Shown here: positions 34,819 to 42,490 of the stretch, piece after piece | How positions within the stretch are numbered: the stretch's first letter is position 1 | Layout: every line of letters begins with the position of its first letter | Assembly (NCBI GenBank): GCA_022843385.1 | Contig: JALHNT010000021.1 | Span: 62,001 to 126,000 of the forward strand | Source: Anaerolineae bacterium | GTDB taxonomy: Bacteria > Chloroflexota > Anaerolineae > Aggregatilineales > Phototrophicaceae | DNA length: 64,000 bases | Direction: 5' to 3' | Program-made: the position numbers and the translations under genes | Notes under the pieces: generated by a model | What the model saw: only the letters and a program-made list of their open reading frames with translations | What the model was told of the DNA's origin: nothing | The model's database searches: none

Positions 34819-37383
34819 TCATCCGGCTGGTACGGTGATGATGCGGATGCGTTCGCCGAGCTGATAGCCCTCGCCGGCTGCCTGACCGTTGATCGTCATC
34901 GGGACTCGCTGCTGGGTGATGGGGTCGTACAGCCCGATCACCAGCCTGTAACCTTCGCCTAGTGCCGCATCACTGTTTTCAAACAACAGGGAGCGCTGAT
35001 CGACAATCGTCTCGCCTGGTTCCCAGACCAGTGTTGAATAGTAATTGCCATCATTCGTCCAGCTCACTGGCCCATCCCACTGCGCCACCAGACTCCCCTC
35101 GGTGTCGCGCAGATGGATGTACATCACATAATCGGCCATCGGCTGTTCCAGTACTTGCCAGAACAAATGCATAATCACCCGCCGCCCGACCCAGAAATCG
35201 CTGCCACCGATGTCATGCCCCAGCAGGCGGACGAAGCCGCCGAAGGTGACATCGCCCTCCGGGGTCGGCGCGATGATTGGCGGAATCTGAAAGCGGCGTT
35301 CCAGATGCAGTTCATACACCGTGTACTTGAATACCCCATCGTCTTCCCACCAAGCTCGGCGCAACGGCGCAGTCGTATTGTTGGGGTCGTCGGTCGCTAG
35401 CGCCAGCGCGCTTAATACTGGATTGACACCGGGCTGGATCGTGCTGAAGTCTCCCGTGGCTTCCGGGATGCTGTAGATGAAATAAGTCACACCTTCCAGT
35501 TCGTCCAGCCGGGTTGGCATAGTATCGATCCGAATGTCCTCCAGTGGGAAGAAGAAGGGCAGCCGCTTCATCTCCGGCGCGACCACTCGCAGCGGCTGGT
35601 CGGGGTTCTCGTCCAGATAGATTTGCAGCCCGTCCACCACCCGCATCAGCGCTTTGTTGCCGGACGTATAACGAGCGTGGTCATCCGGCAGCTTGTCGGT
35701 CCACAGCCAGTCCCAACCGGCGTTGATGTCGTACAATGGATTAATGATCCCCGGCAGGCTCAACCCGATGATGCCGACGTAAGCGGCGCGGCGCTGCCAG
35801 ACCCGGAATGACGGTGACGCGCTCCAATGCGCCACGACGACCGCCGTCGGCAGCAGCAGCAACGGCACGATGGCGAACGACAACCGGTAATGATAGCTGT
35901 AGGAATAGAACCAGGTGACGAAGTAGGGCAGCGCCAACGCCGTCAGCCAGCCCAGCCGGGTGGCTACCTCACGTCCGGCTTCCGTCCAGCGCGATCGGGC
36001 GAAGCGCCACAGCGTCCAGCCCAGCAGCGCACTGCCGCCAGCCAGCGCCGCCCACTCCAGCAGCCCCATCCGGTTCTCGATCACGCCCACCCGTCCAGAG
36101 TTGTAGATTGAGGGGAGCAGCCCTGCCAGGATCAAGACCAGACCCAGCAGCAGCCGACCCAGCGGCAGGCCGTCATTCCGATAACGCCAGATGACCCAGC
36201 CGGTCAGCACCAGCACCGCCAGCAGCGGCCAGCCGAATTCGACCCCACTGCGCGCCGCCAACGTCTGCCAGAAGCCATCCGGCAGCGTGATCGGATCATG
36301 TCCCAGCAGGATATTGCGGATGTACCACACGCCTCCCAGGGGAATGCAGGCCGCGCCAGTGATGAGCAACACCATCAGGCGCGGGCGGAAGGCTTGCCAA
36401 TAGTTCTGAAACCAGTCGCCTCGTCCTGTGGGAGAAGGGGTGCGGGCTGCCTGAACCGCCGCGATCCCCGCTACCAGCATCACGCCATAAATGAATCCGC
36501 CCATCGTCGGCTTGGTCCACATGCCGATGCCCAGCAGCAGCCCGGCGATCAGCGCATAAGGCCGGCGCTCCACCGTGCCAGTCCAGGCCAGCAGGAAGAA
36601 GGCCGCTGCCCCGGTGAACAGGAAGGTCACCGGCACTTCCAAATCACCATAGCGCGACCACTCGCCCATATGCGGATACAGCGCCCATAAGCCCGCCGCG
36701 ATGAAACCCGTGCGCCGGTTGAACAGGCGGCTGCCCAGGACATAGACCGCCAGGATGCTGCCCAGATGCAGCCAGGGCAGCACCGCCCGCGCCACATGGT
36801 CATCGACCTGACCGACAGCCAGTTGCAGGTAGGTGTGTTGCAGCGATAGGAACTGGGGATAGTAGCCGATGCTGGACGGGATGTGGTTCACCAGCGTATA
36901 CAGTTTGCCCTGATAGGCATACACCCACAGCGCGTCATAAGCGGTGGAAGGCCAGTAGGCTATGCCCAGCCAGCGAATCACCAGCGCCACCGCGATCAGC
37001 CCAATAATCAGGACAGGGAGGTGAAACTCTCTGGTTTCTCTCTGCACTCTCTGTGCCTCTGTGGTTAATTCTGGCTGGGCTGAACCGTGATTCTCTGCGA
37101 CCCGCCGCTTGCGCCAGACCCATATCCATCCCACCAGCGCCAGCGCCAGACTGCCAACGAACACCTGCGGCCACTGCATCTGGCTGCCGGGCAGACTGCC
37201 CAGGATGAACATCCAGGCGGTGATGAGCGCCGGGCCAAATGCCAACGCCAGCACCGCCACCATCACTCGATCCGCCCAGTCGCGGCGGGGCAGGGCGATC
37301 AGCGCCCAGGGCAAGCCGACCCCCAGAAACATCCAGAGCAGGGCCGGTGTGGCGATCAGGGTTGAGGTGATCCAGTAGGGCAT
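34819..37383 (-). CDS. GT39-type membrane glycosyltransferase, large
   Basis: An 854-residue polytopic membrane protein of the dolichyl/polyprenyl-phosphate mannosyltransferase-like (GT39/ArnT) class, which moves a sugar from a lipid carrier to an acceptor outside the membrane. The first outside loop holds YDALWVYAYQGKLY. About ten membrane helices follow, then a beta-rich soluble C-terminal domain of about 250 residues. Two in-frame stretches come from dispersed repeats: TTEAQRVQRETRE (near residue 107-117, from the CACAGAG repeat) and ARTPSPTGRGD (near 310-320, from a GGGAGAAG-type repeat). Both are in predicted loops. It lies 7 nt after the next GT39 gene, so the two are co-transcribed. 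Confidence 0.82.
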   Translation of the reverse strand: MPYWITSTLIATPALLWMFLGVGLPWALIALPRRDWADRVMVAVLALAFGPALITAWMFILGSLPGSQMQWPQVFVGSLALALVGWIWVWRKRRVAENHGSAQPELTTEAQRVQRETREFHLPVLIIGLIAVALVIRWLGIAYWPSTAYDALWVYAYQGKLYTLVNHIPSSIGYYPQFLSLQHTYLQLAVGQVDDHVARAVLPWLHLGSILAVYVLGSRLFNRRTGFIAAGLWALYPHMGEWSRYGDLEVPVTFLFTGAAAFFLLAWTGTVERRPYALIAGLLLGIGMWTKPTMGGFIYGVMLVAGIAAVQAARTPSPTGRGDWFQNYWQAFRPRLMVLLITGAACIPLGGVWYIRNILLGHDPITLPDGFWQTLAARSGVEFGWPLLAVLVLTGWVIWRYRNDGLPLGRLLLGLVLILAGLLPSIYNSGRVGVIENRMGLLEWAALAGGSALLGWTLWRFARSRWTEAGREVATRLGWLTALALPYFVTWFYSYSYHYRLSFAIVPLLLLPTAVVVAHWSASPSFRVWQRRAAYVGIIGLSLPGIINPLYDINAGWDWLWTDKLPDDHARYTSGNKALMRVVDGLQIYLDENPDQPLRVVAPEMKRLPFFFPLEDIRIDTMPTRLDELEGVTYFIYSIPEATGDFSTIQPGVNPVLSALALATDDPNNTTAPLRRAWWEDDGVFKYTVYELHLERRFQIPPIIAPTPEGDVTFGGFVRLLGHDIGGSDFWVGRRVIMHLFWQVLEQPMADYVMYIHLRDTEGSLVAQWDGPVSWTNDGNYYSTLVWEPGETIVDQRSLLFENSDAALGEGYRLVIGLYDPITQQRVPMTINGQAAGEGYQLGERIRIITVPAG
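36425..36440. repeat. GGGAGAAG-type repeat fragment inside a gene
   Basis: CCTGTGGGAGAAGGGG shares its first 13 bases with 55703-55715, an intergenic copy. It encodes part of the SPTGRGD stretch of the GT39 protein. A weaker relative lies at about 59515-59540. Confidence 0.55.
37029..37065. repeat. CACAGAG dispersed repeat inside a gene
   Basis: A 37-bp segment that aligns without gaps to 1743-1779 (29 of 37 identical). It lies in frame in the GT39 gene and is translated as TTEAQRVQRETRE. Confidence 0.75.
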
Positions 37384-37390
37384 CGGAGGA

Positions 37391-38737
37391 TTATCCGGCT
37401 GGTTGATGAACGGATGAACGGGAAGATCGGAGTTGTCGGGTGAGAGTCAGCACATGATCGCAGCCCAGTGCCGCCACCAGACCCACCGCCGGATAGGCCG
37501 GCAGGTAGTAGCGCTGCCACTCGATCGGCGTCAGCAGCAGCGTCGTCAGCAGCATCGCCAGCGCCCATACGCCGATCATCCAGCGCGCCGCTTCATCACG
37601 ACGGTGGTCGCGCAGCAGCCGCCAGGCTCCGATGAGCAGCAGCCCACCCAGCGCCAGCGCTCCCGGCAGCGAGCCGCCGATGCTGACGCCGCGCCAGGGC
37701 AGTCCTTCGTAAGCCGCGATCTGACCGCCGATAGTGGCATCCCACCCCTCGACTTCGTAGTATTGTGGCTGTGCCATAAAAGCCTGACGCAGGAAACCAG
37801 CCAACTGATCGCTGAAGTCGGCATAACCGCCAAAGGCATCTGTTTGTCCCGCCAGCAGGTCATTCCGCAGCGTCCACACGGTTTGCGCCCGCCCCAGCGG
37901 ATCGCCCCACCAGGCCGGGTTGAGGGCGTAAAAGACGCCGCCCGTCACCAACGCCGCGATCACCAGATAGGGCAGGATGGTGTAATCCACCGGACTGTCA
38001 TCATCGGTGGAACGAATCGATTGGATAATCAGGTAGATCAGCAGACTCAGATACACCGTGACGACGCTGAACAGGGCGGTATGCTTGCTCGCCAGCGCCA
38101 GCCCGGCCACGATCCCCAGCAGCACGGTTCGCGCCAGACTGGGGCGCTGCGCCATCCACACGCCGACCAGCAGCAGCAGCAGCGTGAAGAACAGAAAACT
38201 GCTCTCCATCATCGCCCGCCGCCCATTCAGAAGCAGCGCCGGATGCAGCGCGTAGTACAGGCTGGCCGCATAGGCTGTCAGTCCCCCGCCCAGCGCCTTG
38301 CCCAGCGCGAACATCACGACCACGCCGGCTGCCAGAAAGCCGACCGAGGCCGCCCGCGCCGTCAACAATAGGGCTGTGCTGGGTGCACGACCGGTCTGCT
38401 GGTTGTAATTCCAGTCCGCGCCCCAATCCCACTGTTCGTTGACCGTTTCGCTGGGCAGGTTGTTCAACTGCCGCGCCAGCCCGACCAGGTACTTATGGAT
38501 GACGCCGTTGAGCAGGCGAAGCTGCTGCTCGGTCGCGCTGACCGGCGGCTCGGCGTAGAGAACCTTGCCCCAGTCGCGTTGAATGAACAGGTAATCATAA
38601 TCGCGGCTCATGTAAATCAGGGTGGATTCATCGCCATGAAACGGCGCGGTTGCGGTGCCGATCAGGATGTAAGCCATCAGCAGGATCAGCCACAAGGCCG
38701 GCAGCAGGCGGGTCTTGAAGAAGGCGGTCAACGACAT
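37391..38737 (-). CDS. GT39-type membrane glycosyltransferase
   Basis: A 448-residue polytopic protein. After a first membrane helix (LLPALWLILLMAYILIG) comes the outside loop FHGDESTLIYMSRDYDYLF, where the acidic pair fits the GT-C catalytic Asp/Glu region. At least eight more helices follow. It is probably a polyprenyl-phosphate-sugar-dependent transferase that glycosylates proteins or lipids. Start chosen at ATG 38737 (MSLTAFFK); TTG 38755 would add a short unlikely leader. It is followed after 7 nt by the larger GT39 gene. Confidence 0.8.
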   Translation of the reverse strand: MSLTAFFKTRLLPALWLILLMAYILIGTATAPFHGDESTLIYMSRDYDYLFIQRDWGKVLYAEPPVSATEQQLRLLNGVIHKYLVGLARQLNNLPSETVNEQWDWGADWNYNQQTGRAPSTALLLTARAASVGFLAAGVVVMFALGKALGGGLTAYAASLYYALHPALLLNGRRAMMESSFLFFTLLLLLVGVWMAQRPSLARTVLLGIVAGLALASKHTALFSVVTVYLSLLIYLIIQSIRSTDDDSPVDYTILPYLVIAALVTGGVFYALNPAWWGDPLGRAQTVWTLRNDLLAGQTDAFGGYADFSDQLAGFLRQAFMAQPQYYEVEGWDATIGGQIAAYEGLPWRGVSIGGSLPGALALGGLLLIGAWRLLRDHRRDEAARWMIGVWALAMLLTTLLLTPIEWQRYYLPAYPAVGLVAALGCDHVLTLTRQLRSSRSSVHQPAG

Positions 38738-38776
38738 GCCATCAGCATAACACAAACCCCCGGCGCACTTGAACCC

Positions 38777-39874
38777 TCAGTTGATTTCGCTCACCTCAAC
38801 CCAGCGCTTCTCCCGGTGACTCAGAACTGCTGCGTCGATCAACTGCTGGATCGTCGCCCCAAAGTGAAAATCAGATCGGATCGCGCCGCCCTCAGCAATG
38901 GCGTTCACCCACTGGCGCGTCATCATATTCTGGGTGCGAAAGACATCGCGGTAGGTGTTATGCACTGTGTCATGCCGCGCCCCGTTCCAGATGTCCTCCG
39001 GGATCGGCAGCTCACGCATCGGTTCGCCGATCTGCGCTCCGGTCACACGCTGGATGGTGTCCCAATCGTTGAAGTGATAGAGCGTTCCGCCCGAACCGTG
39101 AAATTCCATGTGATGGGTCTGTCCAAACGGCGTTGGCTCATAGGCCTGGGTGGTGACATGAATCACGCCCTGCGCCCCGCTGGCAAAGTTCAGCGTCAGG
39201 ATGGCGGTGTCGTCACCCACTTCATAGGGCTGCCCATCCGGGTCGAGGCTGGGACGCTGGACGGTGTAGCCCAGATTGCAATACAGGCCGGTGATCTCGC
39301 CGAATATCATATGGGCAATCGCCAGCATATGCGAACCGATGTCGCCCACCGCGCCGGAGCCGCCCTTGCTGACATCGAAGCGCCACAGATAGACCGGCTC
39401 GCGTCCATAGCCCGTGTAATAGCGCAGGTTGAGGTGGCGCGGCTGACCGATGAACCCCTGCTCAATCAGCGCTTTGGCATAGCGCACCCCTGGCATGTGC
39501 TGGTAGGTGAAGGGGACCATATGCCGAATGCCGGCGGACTGCGCCGCGTTCGCCATCTCGTTCGCCTGGGCATAATTCAGCCCCAGCGGTTTCTCGCACA
39601 GCACATGCAGCCCGTTGGCGATGGCCTTCATCGTCATCGGATAGTGTGTGTCATTCGGCGTCGAGAGGATCACGGCCTCTACCAACCCGCTCTCCATCAG
39701 GGCGTTGGCGTCGGTGAACACATGCGGGATGCCCCAGCGTTCCGCCATCGTCCGGGCATTGGCTTCGTTCCGTCCGCAGATAGCGACGACTTTCCCTTGT
39801 GGATGTTCCTTCAGCGCCGGCAGATACATCGCATCCGCCCACCAACTGGTGCCAATGATGCCCACTGGAATCAT
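38777..39874 (-). CDS. Gfo/Idh/MocA-type dehydrogenase
   Basis: A 365-residue NAD(P)-dependent oxidoreductase that acts on sugars, inositols or their derivatives. The Rossmann start is VGIIGTSWWADAMYLPAL, and the EKP motif is in VLCEKPLGLN, carrying the catalytic Lys. A C-terminal domain (GGSGAVGDIGSHMLAIAHMIFG) contains the catalytic histidine region. It starts at ATG 39874. It lies 90 nt after the class I aldolase gene on the same strand and downstream of a sugar ABC importer, so a role in the same sugar pathway is likely. The exact substrate is unknown. Confidence 0.9.
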   Translation of the reverse strand: MIPVGIIGTSWWADAMYLPALKEHPQGKVVAICGRNEANARTMAERWGIPHVFTDANALMESGLVEAVILSTPNDTHYPMTMKAIANGLHVLCEKPLGLNYAQANEMANAAQSAGIRHMVPFTYQHMPGVRYAKALIEQGFIGQPRHLNLRYYTGYGREPVYLWRFDVSKGGSGAVGDIGSHMLAIAHMIFGEITGLYCNLGYTVQRPSLDPDGQPYEVGDDTAILTLNFASGAQGVIHVTTQAYEPTPFGQTHHMEFHGSGGTLYHFNDWDTIQRVTGAQIGEPMRELPIPEDIWNGARHDTVHNTYRDVFRTQNMMTRQWVNAIAEGGAIRSDFHFGATIQQLIDAAVLSHREKRWVEVSEIN

Positions 39875-39964
39875 AAGTCTGAGCCTTTCCCAAGAAGTCT
39901 ATTCTAAACAAAACGCGCCGAGTTCATCAGCGCGTCGGATGATAACCTGCTCTGGTCGGGGCGG

Positions 39965-40759
39965 CTACGCCATCAGCTTCAGCGCCTCATCCACCGCCTG
40001 ACCGTCATGCACCACCGCCTTGAACGCCAGTACCGCGCCAGGGATGTTGGCGTCGTTCCACACATTGCGTCCGATGACCGCGCCGCGCACACCACACTTC
40101 ACGGCATCAGACATCAACTGCAACGCATCGCGCAGCGTTGGCATCTTCGGCCCGCCGGCAGCCACCAGCGGCACGGGGCAGTCAGCCACGATCTGGGCAT
40201 GAGCCACCGGATCGCCACAGTAGGGTGTCTTGACAATATCCGCGCCGACTTCGACGATGCAGCGCACCGCCCAGGCGATGTCTTCCGGCGTGTAAATGAT
40301 GCTCAGGTCGTTCATATCGCGCGGGTAGACGTGGCAGATGATCGGCATCTCCCATCGCATCCCTTCGCGCACCGCATCCGCTACATTCCTGAGATACTGG
40401 GCCTCGGTTGCCCCTCGGACGAAGGCTACAATCGCCATCGCATCCGCCCCCAGCCGCACCGCGTCCTCAACCTCAGCGAACTGCTCAATCGCCGAGTCAT
40501 CCGGGCGCACGCCGCTGCTTTGCAGGATCAACGGCACCTGACCGGCATACTCCGGCCAGACCGAAGCCGCAATTCCTTTGTGAATCGTGACGGCATCCGG
40601 GCGGCCTTCGACGACCGCGGCCATCGTCTGTTTGATATGGCGCAGCCCTGGCGGCAGCCCGATGTTATAGACCGTGAAATGATCGACCGCAATCGAACAC
40701 AGATTGCCCGATGGATGCGAAAAGATGCGGTTCAGCCGGATTTGTTTGCCCAGTCCCAT
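39965..40759 (-). CDS. Class I aldolase, DeoC/LacD/DhnA-type
   Basis: A 264-residue (alpha/beta)8 aldolase that forms a Schiff base. The N-terminal loop (SIAVDHFTVY) holds the DH pair, and the likely Schiff-base Lys is in ADIVKTPYCGDP. The barrel end has AAGGPKMPTLRDALQ and GAVIGRNVW for phosphate binding. The pattern matches the DhnA group, which includes class I fructose-bisphosphate aldolases, tagatose-bisphosphate aldolase-like and LsrF-like enzymes. It starts at ATG 40759 after GAGGA. It is separated from the upstream ABC operon by a terminator hairpin and is probably its own unit with the dehydrogenase gene. Confidence 0.85.
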   Translation of the reverse strand: MGLGKQIRLNRIFSHPSGNLCSIAVDHFTVYNIGLPPGLRHIKQTMAAVVEGRPDAVTIHKGIAASVWPEYAGQVPLILQSSGVRPDDSAIEQFAEVEDAVRLGADAMAIVAFVRGATEAQYLRNVADAVREGMRWEMPIICHVYPRDMNDLSIIYTPEDIAWAVRCIVEVGADIVKTPYCGDPVAHAQIVADCPVPLVAAGGPKMPTLRDALQLMSDAVKCGVRGAVIGRNVWNDANIPGAVLAFKAVVHDGQAVDEALKLMA

Positions 40760-40783
40760 GATTAGCTTCCTCTATGGTTCGAC

Positions 40784-40811
40784 AAAAAGGCGGGTGAAGT
40801 CCCCGCCTTTT
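40784..40811 (-). terminator. Rho-independent terminator of the sugar ABC operon
   Basis: Perfect 10-bp arms AAAAGGCGGG (40785-40794) and CCCGCCTTTT (40802-40811). On the minus strand the hairpin runs into TTTTT, so it ends transcription coming from the lipoprotein gene at 40888. Confidence 0.8.
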
Positions 40812-40887
40812 GAGTGACATGCTGTTGATTGTATCGCGCCTGCCGCTTCAGCCGTTAGCGCCAATCATCACGCGGAAGTGGTTACGT

Positions 40888-41676
40888 CTAGCCCGCTTTC
40901 GCCTGCTCGACATAGCCCAGGATCGGCTCGACCAGCGGCTCGACCGGATCGCGTCCAGCAGCCGTGTTGTAACGCGGCACAGCGATGCGCACCACAATCG
41001 TGTCCAGCAGGAAAATGCCCGCCGAGCCATAAGTACCGCCGCCGCCAAACTGGTTCGGTGTTGGGAAGTTCGGGCGCTCCTCGGTACGCGTCTGGGCTTG
41101 CAAGGAGCCGGTGATGGTGTCATAGAAGGTCTGTGCCAGCGCCGCATCCGGGAAGATGCCATAGGTCAGTTCCAGCAGGCTGCCGCTGGACTCAGTGTAG
41201 TTGATGCGGACGGTGTTGCCCCCGCGGGGTGCCGCGAAGACCGGTGGGTTATTCGGGTCGCGCCGCCATTGGATGGTGCCGCCCGTCAGGTTGGCTGGTG
41301 TGATCTCGACCAGTCGGTTAAGGAATGCCACCGGATCATTGGCGGCGACGGCTGCCGTTGCTTCCGGCGTCGCTTCTTCCACCACGGCCCCGACCAGCGG
41401 CACATTGATCTGCGCTCCATCGGTCAGCAGTTGTGCCAGATTGACCCGTTGCAAATCGGCATCGGCTGTCGCCCCGCCTGCCGCATCAATTGCGTCCTGC
41501 ACCCGGCTGCCCAGCGGTAGCTCGATCGTCTTGCCGGTTTCAGTCACAGCGCCGGTCACATATACAGTGATGAGTGGCACATCGGTCGGCACCGGCGTCG
41601 GCGTAATGTCCAGGTTGTCGGGCGCACAGGCCGCCAGCAGCAGCAGCAACAGCAAAAGAATAGCCTTGAGCTTCAT
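40888..41676 (-). CDS. SLBB-domain lipoprotein
   Basis: 262 residues. A lipoprotein signal ends LLAAC, so the mature N-terminal Cys would be lipid-modified and the protein held outside the membrane. Next comes an SLBB-like domain (VYVTGAVTETGKTIELPLG then DAIDAAGGATADADLQRVNLAQLLTDG), as in ComEA N-termini and polysaccharide export proteins. An unrecognised C-terminal part follows. Start chosen at ATG 41676 with AAGGGG 9 nt upstream. It is the last gene of the sugar ABC operon, 25 nt after the ATPase stop. Its role there is unknown. Confidence 0.78.
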   Translation of the reverse strand: MKLKAILLLLLLLLAACAPDNLDITPTPVPTDVPLITVYVTGAVTETGKTIELPLGSRVQDAIDAAGGATADADLQRVNLAQLLTDGAQINVPLVGAVVEEATPEATAAVAANDPVAFLNRLVEITPANLTGGTIQWRRDPNNPPVFAAPRGGNTVRINYTESSGSLLELTYGIFPDAALAQTFYDTITGSLQAQTRTEERPNFPTPNQFGGGGTYGSAGIFLLDTIVVRIAVPRYNTAAGRDPVEPLVEPILGYVEQAKAG

Positions 41677-41701
41677 GGAAACTTGCCCCTTCAAAATAAA
41701 T

Positions 41702-42490
41702 CTAGTCTTCGCTCGGAACCAGCCGCAGCCGTTCCGGCACTTCGCCGGTCATGACCATGCTAGCGACTTCCAGCTCGCTCACTTCTTCCTTGCGGAAATC
41801 GCCCACTTTTTGCCCATGACTGATAATCGTGAAGCGATCAGCGACTTTGTGGACGTGACCGATGTTGTGGCTGATGAAGATCACCGACATGCCGCGTTCT
41901 TTGGCAGCACGAGTGTATTCCAGCACTTTCGCCGTCTCGCCCACCGAAAGCGCCGATGTTGGCTCATCCAGGATCAGCAGTTTCTTGCCAAAGTAAACCG
42001 CCCGCCCAATCGCAATCGACTGGCGTTCGCCGCCCGACAGCGACCCGACCGGTTCCTCGGTGTTGCGGATGTGGATGCCGATGTCCAGCAGCGCCTGCCG
42101 GGTACGCTCGCTCATCTCTTCCTTGTCCAGCACTTCCAGCGGGCCGATGCGCCGTGTGATCTCCTGCCCCAGCCAGAAATTGCGCGAGATGCTCATCAGC
42201 GGCACCAGCGCCAGGTCCTGATAGACCGTCTCAACCCCCAGATTACGTGCATCCTGTGGCGAATTGATCGTCACCGGCTGCCCTTCGAAGTAAATCTGAC
42301 CGCTGCTAGGGGTATAGACTCCGGTCAAAATCTTGATGAGCGTCGATTTGCCGGCCCCGTTGTCGCCCAGCAGCCCGACGATCTCCTGCCGATCCACCCG
42401 GAAATCAATCCCGCGCAGCACGTTGATTGTCCCAAATATCTTGACAATATCGCGCATCTCCACCATGGGCGCGTTGTTGGCCTGGCTCAT
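41702..42490 (-). CDS. Sugar ABC transporter ATP-binding protein
   Basis: A 262-residue single-ATPase subunit of a ribose/fructose-type (CUT2) importer. It has one nucleotide domain, not the fused pair of RbsA: Walker A GDNGAGKST, Q-loop ETVYQDLALVP, signature LSGGERQ, Walker B LLILDEPTSAL, and the H-loop ISHN. This layout matches FrcA-type ATPases. It starts at ATG 42490, overlapping the permease stop by 4 bp. It drives uptake with the permease at 42487-44751 and the binding protein at 44898-45875. Confidence 0.93.
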   Translation of the reverse strand: MSQANNAPMVEMRDIVKIFGTINVLRGIDFRVDRQEIVGLLGDNGAGKSTLIKILTGVYTPSSGQIYFEGQPVTINSPQDARNLGVETVYQDLALVPLMSISRNFWLGQEITRRIGPLEVLDKEEMSERTRQALLDIGIHIRNTEEPVGSLSGGERQSIAIGRAVYFGKKLLILDEPTSALSVGETAKVLEYTRAAKERGMSVIFISHNIGHVHKVADRFTIISHGQKVGDFRKEEVSELEVASMVMTGEVPERLRLVPSED

